In this document: one piece after another, positions 1-5,589 of the stretch
Position numbering within the stretch: the stretch's first letter is position 1
How the letters are laid out: each line of letters starts with the position of its first letter
DNA from: Desulfocapsa sulfexigens
GTDB taxonomy: Bacteria > Desulfobacterota > Desulfobulbia > Desulfobulbales > Desulfocapsaceae
Assembly (NCBI GenBank): GCA_020721165.1
Contig: DYNG01000071.1
Coordinates: 1-5,788, forward strand
Direction of reading: 5' to 3'
DNA: 5,788 bases
Program-made: the position numbers and the translations under genes
Notes under the pieces: generated by a model
Seen by the model: the letters and a program-made list of their open reading frames with translations, nothing else
Told to the model about the DNA's origin: nothing
Databases searched by the model: none

Positions 1-96
1 GGGCTCAAAGATTCCAGGAGCAGCCCCGACGCCTACCGCTTCGGGGCCAGCATGCGGAGTCGCACCGCGCCGCCAATAACGAGCTCATGTTATTGA
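1..96 (+). CDS. Partial 3' end of an unidentified gene, possibly a DeoC-like aldolase C terminus
   Basis: The gene runs in from the left edge. In frame 1 the last 31 residues are readable and end in a tyrosine before TGA at 94-96. They contain PDAYRFGAS (residues 9-17). As I recall it, E. coli deoxyribose-phosphate aldolase has YRFGAS near its end and also finishes in a functionally important tyrosine, so a DeoC-type C terminus is possible. The stretch after GAS lacks the leucine-rich helix expected there, which weakens the call. GC at third positions is high in this frame, as in real coding DNA. The competing reading is frame 3, open from 3 to a TAA at 147-149 that sits inside the terminator arm; its 48 residues (ending KIVCGAP) match nothing I know. 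Only one of the two can be the real end. A + strand gene ending here is supported mainly by the terminator just downstream. Confidence 0.3.
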   Translation, partial: GLKDSRSSPDAYRFGASMRSRTAPPITSSCY

Positions 97-143
97 GAAT
101 TGGTGTGAAATGGGCTGATCCAGAAAAGATCGTTTGTGGAGCA

Positions 144-187
144 CCATAAAAAAAGGCCGTCTTTTTCAAGACGGCCTTTTTTTATGG
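144..187. terminator. Bidirectional rho-independent terminator
   Basis: A perfect 20-bp inverted repeat (arms 144-163 and 168-187) encloses a 4-base loop, TTTC. The GC-rich core GGCCGTCTT/AAGACGGCC is flanked by seven A on the left and seven T on the right, so either strand gives a hairpin followed by a U run. It lies 20 bp past the stop of the minus-strand cytochrome gene and just past the end of the + strand reading frames at the left edge. It therefore probably ends transcription from both sides. Confidence 0.9.
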
Positions 188-207
188 CCTGAGAACTGGC
201 AGGCTAT

Positions 208-597
208 TTATTTATGACAGCCATCACACTTGGTGGGGCCAGCCTTTTTATCCTTATGGCATCCCTGGCACTTGGTATGGGCGGCATCTTTGAAGGTGGC
301 AACCTTGGCATTGGTAATGCCGGCGGCCTTGTTATGACAGGTTTCGCATTTTTCAATTTTCTGACCTTCAGCGTAAGGCACCTGTTTGCCGGCGGCGTCC
401 TTGCCATGATGACAATCGCCGCAGGCCAGTGTCGCCTGATGTTTGGCATGGGGGAAAGCAGCTGGTTTTGGTTTCGGAGCCGCATCTTTGGTGGCTTGCA
501 GAGTAATGTCCGCAGGCCCCTTGTCGGCGGCCATGACATTTGTGGTAAACCCGATAGCCAGCGTTAAGGCAAAGGCATAAATTACAGTTTTTTTCAT
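208..597 (-). CDS. Periplasmic tetraheme cytochrome c3-family protein
   Basis: A 129-aa secreted multiheme cytochrome, probably a small electron carrier between periplasmic dehydrogenases or hydrogenases and membrane complexes. Residues 1-23 are a Sec signal peptide (KK, hydrophobic core, cleavage near VMA-AD). The mature part has four CXXCH heme motifs at C59, C84, C110 and C124. It has exactly eight histidines: 63, 88, 114 and 128 in the motifs plus 50, 53, 64 and 107. That is the number needed for four bis-His hemes, and the HxxH (50/53) and CHH (63/64) arrangement matches class III cytochrome c3. Unlike classical Desulfovibrio c3, no motif is CX4CH. The mature chain is lysine-rich. Start: ATG at 597 is 7 nt after GAGGGG; an adjacent ATG at 600 would be only 4 nt away. 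The longer upstream frame has no signal-peptide logic. The gene follows ccsA on the same strand, has its own promoter and ends before the 144-187 terminator. The exact subfamily and redox partner are unknown. Confidence 0.93.
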   Translation of the reverse strand: MKKTVIYAFALTLAIGFTTNVMAADKGPADITLQATKDAAPKPKPAAFPHAKHQATLACGDCHHGKDAAGKQVPYAEGQKIEKCETCHNKAAGITNAKVATFKDAAHTKCQGCHKDKKAGPTKCDGCHK

Positions 598-691
598 CAT
601 TATTCCCCTCTTTGTAGAAATGAAACAGCATTGACAAAGACCTTGTGACCAGCGTTCCTTGAAGAAAGTCTTTCTCCAACAAGCTGGACTC

Positions 692-720
692 TGTATAACT
701 GCTTCTTTTTTCTTTGTCAA
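692..720 (-). promoter_or_regulatory. Sigma70-type promoter of the cytochrome gene
   Basis: On the minus strand a perfect TTGACA (715-720) is followed after 17 bp by TATACA (692-697), 4 of 6 matches to TATAAT with the TATA intact. Transcription would start near 685, giving a leader of about 85-90 nt before the ATG at 597. The cytochrome can therefore be made independently of resB-ccsA. Inferred from consensus only. Confidence 0.65.
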
Positions 721-786
721 GGAATCAATAATAGTTTTCTTCTGTGATAAAAAGAGAAGGTAATGCGATGATTTATTTAGTTTTTT

Positions 787-813
787 GTCGCCCTGTATCC
801 TGATACGGGAGAC
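787..813. other. Imperfect hairpin in the gap after ccsA
   Basis: The segment can fold as GTC-CCC-GTAT, loop CCTG, ATAC-GGG-GAC, with single unpaired bases at 790, 794 and 810. It starts 9 bp after the ccsA stop. Read on the minus strand it is followed by AAAAAA rather than a U run, so it is not a standard terminator. It could mark the end of the resB-ccsA message, an RNA stability element, or nothing. Confidence 0.35.
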
Positions 814-821
814 GAGCTTGT

Positions 822-1676
822 CTAATTGGAACCATAGCTGTGCAGACCAGCCAGCAGGAAATTGACGCCATAATAGGTAAAAATCACCGACACAAAGCCA
901 AAAATGGCCAGCCAGGCAATACGAGTGCCACCCCACCCCCTCGTATAGCGGGCATGAAGGGTGATGGCATAAAGAAACCAGGTGATCAGGGACCAGGTTT
1001 CTTTGGGATCCCAGCTCCAGTAGGTTCCCCAGGCCGAATTGGCCCAGATGGCGCCGGTGATGATCCCGATGGAGAGCCAGAGAAAACCAAAGACCATGGT
1101 TTTGTGGGTAATGTCATCAAGCGTTTTCAAAGGAGGCAGGGAGCCGAGCAGGCTGCTGTCGTTAGTGGTTTGCCGCGTTTCACTGGTATTTTTCATCAGA
1201 TACATAATGCCCAGACCGGCAGCCACTGCAAAGGCGGCATAGCCGATGAAGCAGGTGACAACATGGGCGATCAGCCAGTTGGATTGCAGGGCCGGAATCA
1301 GGGGAGTGATCTCCTTGCTGATGCCAGTTGCAAAGGAGGCATAGGCCATGGCGAGAAAGGCAAAGGGCACGGCAAAGGCGCCGATAATCCTGGTTTTAAA
1401 CTTCCATTCAATAATCAGATAGATAAAAATAATAGTCCAGGCAAAAAAGACGACGGACTCGTACATGTTGGTCAAGGGGGCCCGCCCCATGCCCATCTGA
1501 TAGGACTCCAGCCAGCGCAGGCCAATGCCAGCCGTCTGTACCAGAAAGGCGACAAGAGTGAAAATTGTCGCTACCGGCCCCAGACGACCAGCCTTGAAGA
1601 TGAAGAGGGCGGCATAGAGAATAGTTGAGAAAAGATAGGTAAAGGTGGTGATGCCAATGAGCTGTGAACTGTCCAT
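822..1676 (-). CDS. ccsA: System II cytochrome c biogenesis protein CcsA/ResC
   Basis: A 284-aa integral membrane protein of the cytochrome c synthase. With ResB it exports heme and attaches it covalently to CXXCH motifs on the outer face of the membrane. Hydrophobic segments lie around residues 5-27, 34-54, 73-92, 97-117, 133-160, 195-211, 228-243 and 252-275, the many-pass layout of the family. The tryptophan-rich WWD heme-handling motif is at 211-233 (WGTYWSWDPKETW core). Candidate heme-ligand or neighbouring histidines are H138, H191 and H241, and the conserved PLTNMYES block is at 67-74. Length is normal for a stand-alone CcsA, so it is not a ResB-CcsA fusion. ATG at 1676 has GGAG 8 nt upstream. 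It begins 34 bp after the resB stop, a clear operon. Naming differs between databases: NCBI's TIGR family calls this subunit CcsB. The stop is TAG at 822-824. Confidence 0.95.
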   Translation of the reverse strand: MDSSQLIGITTFTYLFSTILYAALFIFKAGRLGPVATIFTLVAFLVQTAGIGLRWLESYQMGMGRAPLTNMYESVVFFAWTIIFIYLIIEWKFKTRIIGAFAVPFAFLAMAYASFATGISKEITPLIPALQSNWLIAHVVTCFIGYAAFAVAAGLGIMYLMKNTSETRQTTNDSSLLGSLPPLKTLDDITHKTMVFGFLWLSIGIITGAIWANSAWGTYWSWDPKETWSLITWFLYAITLHARYTRGWGGTRIAWLAIFGFVSVIFTYYGVNFLLAGLHSYGSN

Positions 1677-1710
1677 ACCATTAACTCCGTGGTGTTGCGG
1701 TTAAGCCGGA

Positions 1711-3045
1711 TTATGACCTTGGCTGTATTGCCTGGGTCAGGGCCTGGAAGGTTTTTTCAAATCCCGCCTTGTTTTTATTGCTGTGTCCAGTCATAAGAAT
1801 GGAACTTGTCTGGCCTGAAGTTTCACTAATAAACAGCCAGATTCGACGATGTGACATGAAAAAGGCGACCATGAGCCCCAGAATCATCAAGCCGCAGCCA
1901 ATATAGACCGTCCAGACTCCGGGATCGCGAGCCACTTGCAGGCCGGTGGCATACATCTGTTTGACGGCGACGGTGTAATTGCTTTTGCTTCGTTCAACCG
2001 TGGCCTGTTTTCCGTCATCCAGCCAGAACAGAGATGGCTCTCCGTCGTCATCGGCAAACCAAATCTTGGCTCTACTCACGGATTGGCCACGGGTTTCGGC
2101 ATTGATGACGCCATATCGGAGTCCGCTTGTTTCTGAGTTGTGCTGTTGCTGGTAGGGAATAATCGCTGTTTCGGTCAGGCCGCTTTTCTTGTTGGTAACC
2201 GTGACCAAAAATTCCTGATACGGTTCATAGCTGGACTGATAAAAGGAAATACCCTTGTAGCGGAGAGGGCCATTCACCACAACCTCTTTCTCCTCATATC
2301 CGGCAACGGCCTTTCCGTCTTCAAGAAGGGTTAGTCGTGAGCGGTAGGTTTTCGGCATGCCATTCTCATAAAACTCGATATCGAAACGGTCGCAACGAAC
2401 CTCAAAGCCTAGATTGATGGGGGCCTGCCCTTCAAAGGGATAGACCTTGTCGGTGCTTCTGGTTTCAGGCAGCATGACACTGGCCTTGAATCCCAGCAGG
2501 GCCCCAATGATGGCGCCGGCAAAGATGACCAGAATGGAGGTATGAACAATATAGACGCCGGTTCGGCTCATGGCCCCTTTCTGGGCAAAGAGCAGGATCC
2601 CCTCGGCGCTGGTTTGCTCTTCGGTTTTCCAGCCCAGACCTCGCAGGGAGCTTTTGAGACTGGAGGCCGTGATTTCCGCCGATTCATTGGATTGCCAGGT
2701 GTATTGAGGGCTCATTTTCTCCAGGCGATGCACAGGCGTCTCGAGATTGTTGGCGGTAATCTGCCGCCAGACCCCGGGAAATCGGTCAATACTGCAGACA
2801 ATCAGATTGAGGCAAAGCAACCCCAAAAGAGCGAGAAACCAGACCGAGCTGTACATGTCTGGGGTGATGGCGAGCACTTGAAACAGATTGGCCGCCGCCT
2901 CGCCATATTTTTCACTGTACCATTGGGCCGTTTCTTTCTGGGGAATAATGGTGCCAATAATCGAGGTGGTGGCCAGAATGAAGAGGGTGAACAGGGCCAG
3001 CTTTACCGAGGCAAAAAAACTCCAGAGGGGATTTTTATCTTTCAT
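1711..3045 (-). CDS. resB: System II cytochrome c biogenesis protein ResB (Ccs1)
   Basis: A 444-aa membrane protein that pairs with CcsA to form the System II heme export and ligation complex. Transmembrane helices fall near residues 13-33, 67-86, 163-185 and 378-397, with a large periplasmic domain between the third and fourth (about 190-375). Family signatures include SVKLALFTLFILA at the start, NGPLRYKGISFYQSSY at 258-273, and DPGVWTVYIG leading into the last helix. H168 in the third helix is the likely membrane histidine that contacts heme in this family. The C-terminal 45 residues are hydrophilic and cytoplasmic. ATG at 3045 is the only plausible start, because the frame closes about 27 bp upstream with no other initiator. 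No Shine-Dalgarno is visible before it, so initiation may be weak or regulated. It heads the resB-ccsA operon. The promoter region contains a strong palindrome (3109-3140). Confidence 0.95.
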   Translation of the reverse strand: MKDKNPLWSFFASVKLALFTLFILATTSIIGTIIPQKETAQWYSEKYGEAAANLFQVLAITPDMYSSVWFLALLGLLCLNLIVCSIDRFPGVWRQITANNLETPVHRLEKMSPQYTWQSNESAEITASSLKSSLRGLGWKTEEQTSAEGILLFAQKGAMSRTGVYIVHTSILVIFAGAIIGALLGFKASVMLPETRSTDKVYPFEGQAPINLGFEVRCDRFDIEFYENGMPKTYRSRLTLLEDGKAVAGYEEKEVVVNGPLRYKGISFYQSSYEPYQEFLVTVTNKKSGLTETAIIPYQQQHNSETSGLRYGVINAETRGQSVSRAKIWFADDDGEPSLFWLDDGKQATVERSKSNYTVAVKQMYATGLQVARDPGVWTVYIGCGLMILGLMVAFFMSHRRIWLFISETSGQTSSILMTGHSNKNKAGFEKTFQALTQAIQPRS

Positions 3046-3094
3046 GAGTTTTATCGTTAAGAATTGTTATCATAATGTTGACTGTTGTCCATAA

Positions 3095-3123
3095 TCTATA
3101 ATGATGAACCACGATAAAAACAA
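3095..3123 (-). promoter_or_regulatory. Candidate promoter of the resB-ccsA operon
   Basis: On the minus strand TTGTTT (3118-3123) and TATAGA (3095-3100) are 17 bp apart. The -35 is poor (TTG only) and the -10 has 4 of 6 matches. The leader would be about 43 nt. The -35 lies inside the 3109-3140 palindrome, so a protein bound there could block or assist polymerase. The weak match suggests that an activator may be needed. Confidence 0.4.
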
Positions 3124-3140
3124 TACAGTTTTTATCGTGG
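3109..3140. repeat. 13-bp perfect inverted repeat, candidate operator
   Basis: The arms CCACGATAAAAAC (3109-3121) and GTTTTTATCGTGG (3128-3140) are perfectly complementary around a 6-bp spacer, AATACA. No T run follows on either strand, so it is not a terminator. Its place over the resB -35 region suits a dimeric transcription factor site. A related half-site, GTTTTATCGT, recurs at 3048-3057, and TTTTTATC at 3032-3039 inside the start of resB. I do not recognise the cognate regulator. Confidence 0.6.
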
Positions 3141-3299
3141 CAACTTTTTAAACGCCAGGATGACAGTTGTGGTTCTTGAAACTGGGGTGTCGTGGCGATG
3201 GGTCGGGGTGGGGGCATATTTTCCCCTGTGTTGTGATCGGGGAAAGCGGACGAGCGGTTTTCACCAAGAGGATGAGCAACTCATTTTTTTTAGCTGTTT

Positions 3300-3330
3300 T
3301 TGTTCTTTTGCGGAAAAAAATGAGTATAAT
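3300..3330 (+). promoter_or_regulatory. Candidate promoter of the HD-GYP gene
   Basis: A perfect TATAAT -10 lies at 3325-3330, with TTGTTC at 3300-3305 as the best -35, 19 bp away and so slightly long. The DNA between is A-rich. Transcription would begin near 3337, about 95 nt before the ATG at 3433. It is the best + strand promoter in the gap. Confidence 0.5.
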
Positions 3331-3432
3331 GCGTTTGCGATGATTTTTTTTCGTCAAATGTGAACGGGGGACTCGCCAGGAGAGAACCTCCGCCTTTCTT
3401 TGTCCGGGTGTACTCATGAGCAGAAGGTCATT

Positions 3433-4647
3433 ATGATAAAAAAAGTGAAAGTCGAAGATCTCAGGGTTGGCGTTTATATCCATGATTTTAACTGTCAGTG
3501 GAATGATGGAATCATCTATATGGAGCCGGACTTTATTAAAGATGAAAATGTCATAACGATTCTGAAATCGTGGAAGATCAGGGAAGTCTTTATTGATACC
3601 GACAAAGGGCTTGATGTCAAGAGATCGGAAAGTCGGACGACGGTGAAAAAAGAGATAGGGGAACAGAAGCCGAAAGATCGTTTGCTGAGCAGGCCGCAGG
3701 TTCCACTGGCACAGGAGCTGAACACAGCAAAACAGATTACGCAGGACGCTGAACAACTGTTGCAGCGGGTTGCTCGGGATGTACAGGAGGGAAAAACTCC
3801 TGATATCAGTTCTTCCTACGAGCTTACCAACAGAATGTACACATCCATTCGTCAGAACCGGGATGCCTTATTGCTGCTCTCCCGTATTCGGACAAAAGAT
3901 GAATATACGATGCAGCATTCCATAAGTGTAAGTTCACTTGTCATCAATCTTTGTTCTTATTGTCAGATGTCGGAATCAAAGATATTGGATCTGGCGGTTG
4001 GGGCCCTGTTTCATGATATCGGCAAGGCCGTTGTCCCTCAGGAACTCTTAACGAAACCGGCCCAGCTCAGTGAAGAAGAATTTGTTGAAATGCGACGACA
4101 CGCCGAATATTCGGCGAATCTGCTGGCCAAAGTGCGAGGTCTGCCCATAGAATGCTACGATATCGCCCTGCACCATCATGAACGATATGATGGTAGCGGA
4201 TATCCTCATGGATTAAAAGGGGATGCCATCAGTCACGCCGCCCAGTTGACGGCGGTGTGTGATGTCTTTGATGCCATGACCTCTGAGCGGTGCTATAAGC
4301 CGGCGATGGAACAAGTGGCGGGATTGCGGGAGATATATGAGGCAAGAGGAACATTTTTTCATCAGGATATTGCTGGCGATTTTATCCAGTCGGTCGGCAT
4401 CTATCCGGTCGGTACCCCGGTGGTTCTGGCCAATGGCACCAGCGGGGTGGTCGTTGGCTCGACCGATGTGATGATGCGACCGGTGGTGCAGATTTTTTAT
4501 GATGAGAAGAAGCAGGAACGAATTAAAGCCCACACGATAGATTTATCCAAGACGGATGATGTGATTGCCTCGTATGGTGAAGCAAAGAAGTTCGGGCTGA
4601 CCTCCCAACAACTGCTAACCAGATTTCTTCATCAGCAGCCCGCCTGA
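3433..4647 (+). CDS. HD-GYP domain cyclic-di-GMP phosphodiesterase with N-terminal DUF3391
   Basis: A 404-aa cytoplasmic protein expected to hydrolyse cyclic-di-GMP, and so to influence motility or biofilm state. Residues 3 to about 60 fit DUF3391 (VEDLRVGVYIHDFN). A charged linker (62-95) follows. The HD-GYP domain covers about 150-325, with H162, the HD pair H194-D195 in HDIGK, H223, H247-H249 with E250, the GYP loop DGSGYP (253-258) and DVFDAMTSERCYK (277-289). All metal and signature residues are present, so it should be active. The tail (326-404) is a small beta-rich extension common in this architecture. There is no membrane helix or receiver domain. The ATG at 3433 is preferred because AGAAGG lies about 6 nt upstream and the protein then opens MIKKVKVEDLRVG, the usual family start. 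An upstream in-frame TTG at 3400 adds 11 residues of no family character. It is divergent from resB and convergent with the next gene. The functional target is unknown. Confidence 0.94.
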   Translation: MIKKVKVEDLRVGVYIHDFNCQWNDGIIYMEPDFIKDENVITILKSWKIREVFIDTDKGLDVKRSESRTTVKKEIGEQKPKDRLLSRPQVPLAQELNTAKQITQDAEQLLQRVARDVQEGKTPDISSSYELTNRMYTSIRQNRDALLLLSRIRTKDEYTMQHSISVSSLVINLCSYCQMSESKILDLAVGALFHDIGKAVVPQELLTKPAQLSEEEFVEMRRHAEYSANLLAKVRGLPIECYDIALHHHERYDGSGYPHGLKGDAISHAAQLTAVCDVFDAMTSERCYKPAMEQVAGLREIYEARGTFFHQDIAGDFIQSVGIYPVGTPVVLANGTSGVVVGSTDVMMRPVVQIFYDEKKQERIKAHTIDLSKTDDVIASYGEAKKFGLTSQQLLTRFLHQQPA

Positions 4648-4815
4648 CAGTGTCCTTCGGATGGCCTGAAGCTTGGCCGCATTCAATGTGTCCCGGTCGT
4701 CTGCCCATTCTCTTCTCCTCTCATATTGTCGGTATGATCGGCCCCATGATTGTTCGTGTTTTTTTCGCACTCTTACTGTATGTCGTTTCTATAAGGAAGA
4801 AAAGGATGGACGACT

Positions 4816-5409
4816 TCACAGAGAAGAGGTGCTGCCGTTGAGACAATCGAGAAGGGGGCCAAAGAGGTCTTCATAGTCGTGCAGGCCTGTGCGTAAAATA
4901 GCTTCCAGCTTATTCAGATCACGGTTATTAACCACCAGGTTCGCGCTCAGGGCAAGGGCTTCAAGGTTGTAGAGGGTCTGCAGTTGAAAGCCGATGATGG
5001 TGTAAAAGATTCTTCTCCTCCGGGCCGAGCTAAGCCTGCCGATGTAAAGACGAACCTCATTGAGTGTGGGCGCCGCTTCGCAAATGATTATCTGATACTG
5101 AGTCAGTTGCAGATTCTGGAGAGCCTGGTCTTCTGACAGCGGAGTGTCAACGGCGTACCCCATCTTTTCAAGAACCTGTTGGGCGATTACTCGAGTATGA
5201 ACGGTTCTCACCACCACTAGTGCCCGGAGCTGGTCAGATTTCTGATGGGGGTCAGCTTCTCTGATACCCGTGGCAAGCCAACTGGTGTCAGGCGGGGGTG
5301 GTGGTGGAAGGGGAGGCGGGGGGCCGTGATCTGTCTTCTCCTTTTTTGGGTCAGAAAAAAGGTCGGGAAAGAGATCGCGGGCGTTTATCCCGGCAATGCT
5401 TGTATCCAT
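4816..5409 (-). CDS. Degenerate receiver-like (pseudo-receiver) protein with poly-proline linker
   Basis: A 197-aa soluble protein of unknown role. Residues 1-28 are acidic and hydrophilic, 29-40 are almost all proline, and about 61-190 look like a response-regulator receiver fold: strand ALVVV (63-67), strand around YAVDT (85-89), YQIIICEAAP (105-114), RRIFYTIIG (132-140) and NLVVNNRDL (157-165). The phosphorylation chemistry is missing. There is no acidic pair after the first strand, Cys110 (or Glu111) stands at the usual Asp, and no clear lysine follows the last strand. It probably cannot be phosphorylated and may act by protein contacts. Start: ATG at 5409 is chosen because third-position GC drops sharply upstream and a candidate promoter overlaps that stretch. 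It lacks a good ribosome site. The alternative GTG at 5481 has AGGGG 7 nt upstream and would give 221 aa. The gene lies downstream of hemY on the same strand and ends with TGA facing the HD-GYP gene. The fold call is inferred by eye. Confidence 0.75.
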   Translation of the reverse strand: MDTSIAGINARDLFPDLFSDPKKEKTDHGPPPPLPPPPPPDTSWLATGIREADPHQKSDQLRALVVVRTVHTRVIAQQVLEKMGYAVDTPLSEDQALQNLQLTQYQIIICEAAPTLNEVRLYIGRLSSARRRRIFYTIIGFQLQTLYNLEALALSANLVVNNRDLNKLEAILRTGLHDYEDLFGPLLDCLNGSTSSL

Positions 5410-5473
5410 ATTTTCAGGGCGTTGCTGAAGAAATGAAGGGCCTTTTCCTGCACGACATGAAGAGAACAATAGA

Positions 5474-5503
5474 AATATCACACATCATCACCCCTGGTGT
5501 CAA
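5474..5503 (-). promoter_or_regulatory. Candidate promoter upstream of the pseudo-receiver gene
   Basis: On the minus strand a perfect TTGACA (5498-5503) is followed after 18 bp by GATATT (5474-5479), 4 of 6 matches. Transcription would start near 5467, about 58 nt before the ATG at 5409. If real, it rules out the GTG start at 5481 for this transcript. A message reading through from hemY could still use that GTG. Confidence 0.4.
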
Positions 5504-5589
5504 GGGGGCGGCGCCGGGGATTTGGTTTTTTTCTTTTTGGCAATAAGGGGGAAGGGGCCCGAAAAAATTCCTTCCAGCGCGGGCCTTCA

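Larger units (their letters stand above)
3046..3432. other. Divergent intergenic control region between resB and the HD-GYP gene
   Basis: This 387-bp gap separates the two start codons and holds no convincing gene. From left to right it contains a GATAAAA half-site next to the resB start (3048-3057), a weak leftward promoter and a 13-bp inverted repeat (3095-3140), a stretch with four G runs (3184-3214), an AT-rich rightward promoter (3300-3330), and a leader of about 95 nt before the HD-GYP ATG. Short open frames across it on both strands lack good ribosome sites and recognisable content. Confidence 0.7.

Noticed and set aside
598..936. N-terminal extension of the cytochrome frame up to 936
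   Set aside because: It would run through the promoter, the hairpin and the end of ccsA. The signal peptide and GAGGGG ribosome site place the start at 597 or 600.
840..1628. 262-codon open frame on the + strand
   Set aside because: It lies wholly antisense to ccsA, has a Gly/Pro/Lys-rich low-information composition, no domain and no ribosome site. The minus-strand frame has membrane helices and the WWD motif.
3400..3432. TTG start for the HD-GYP gene
   Set aside because: The 11 added residues are not family-like, whereas the ATG at 3433 has a ribosome site and the typical MIKK start.
3360..3432. c-di-GMP riboswitch in the HD-GYP leader
   Set aside because: I looked because of the gene's function. 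The leader has only a 4-bp GGAG/CTCC pairing and none of the conserved GEMM sequence blocks.
3148..3756. 202-codon minus-strand frame across the HD-GYP start
   Set aside because: It overlaps the well-supported HD-GYP N terminus and its promoter, and the protein has no recognisable features.
4648..4815. Terminator or small gene in the convergent gap
   Set aside because: Only weak short pairings such as GGCC(8)GGCC are present, none with a U run. The short frames have no ribosome site or recognisable content.
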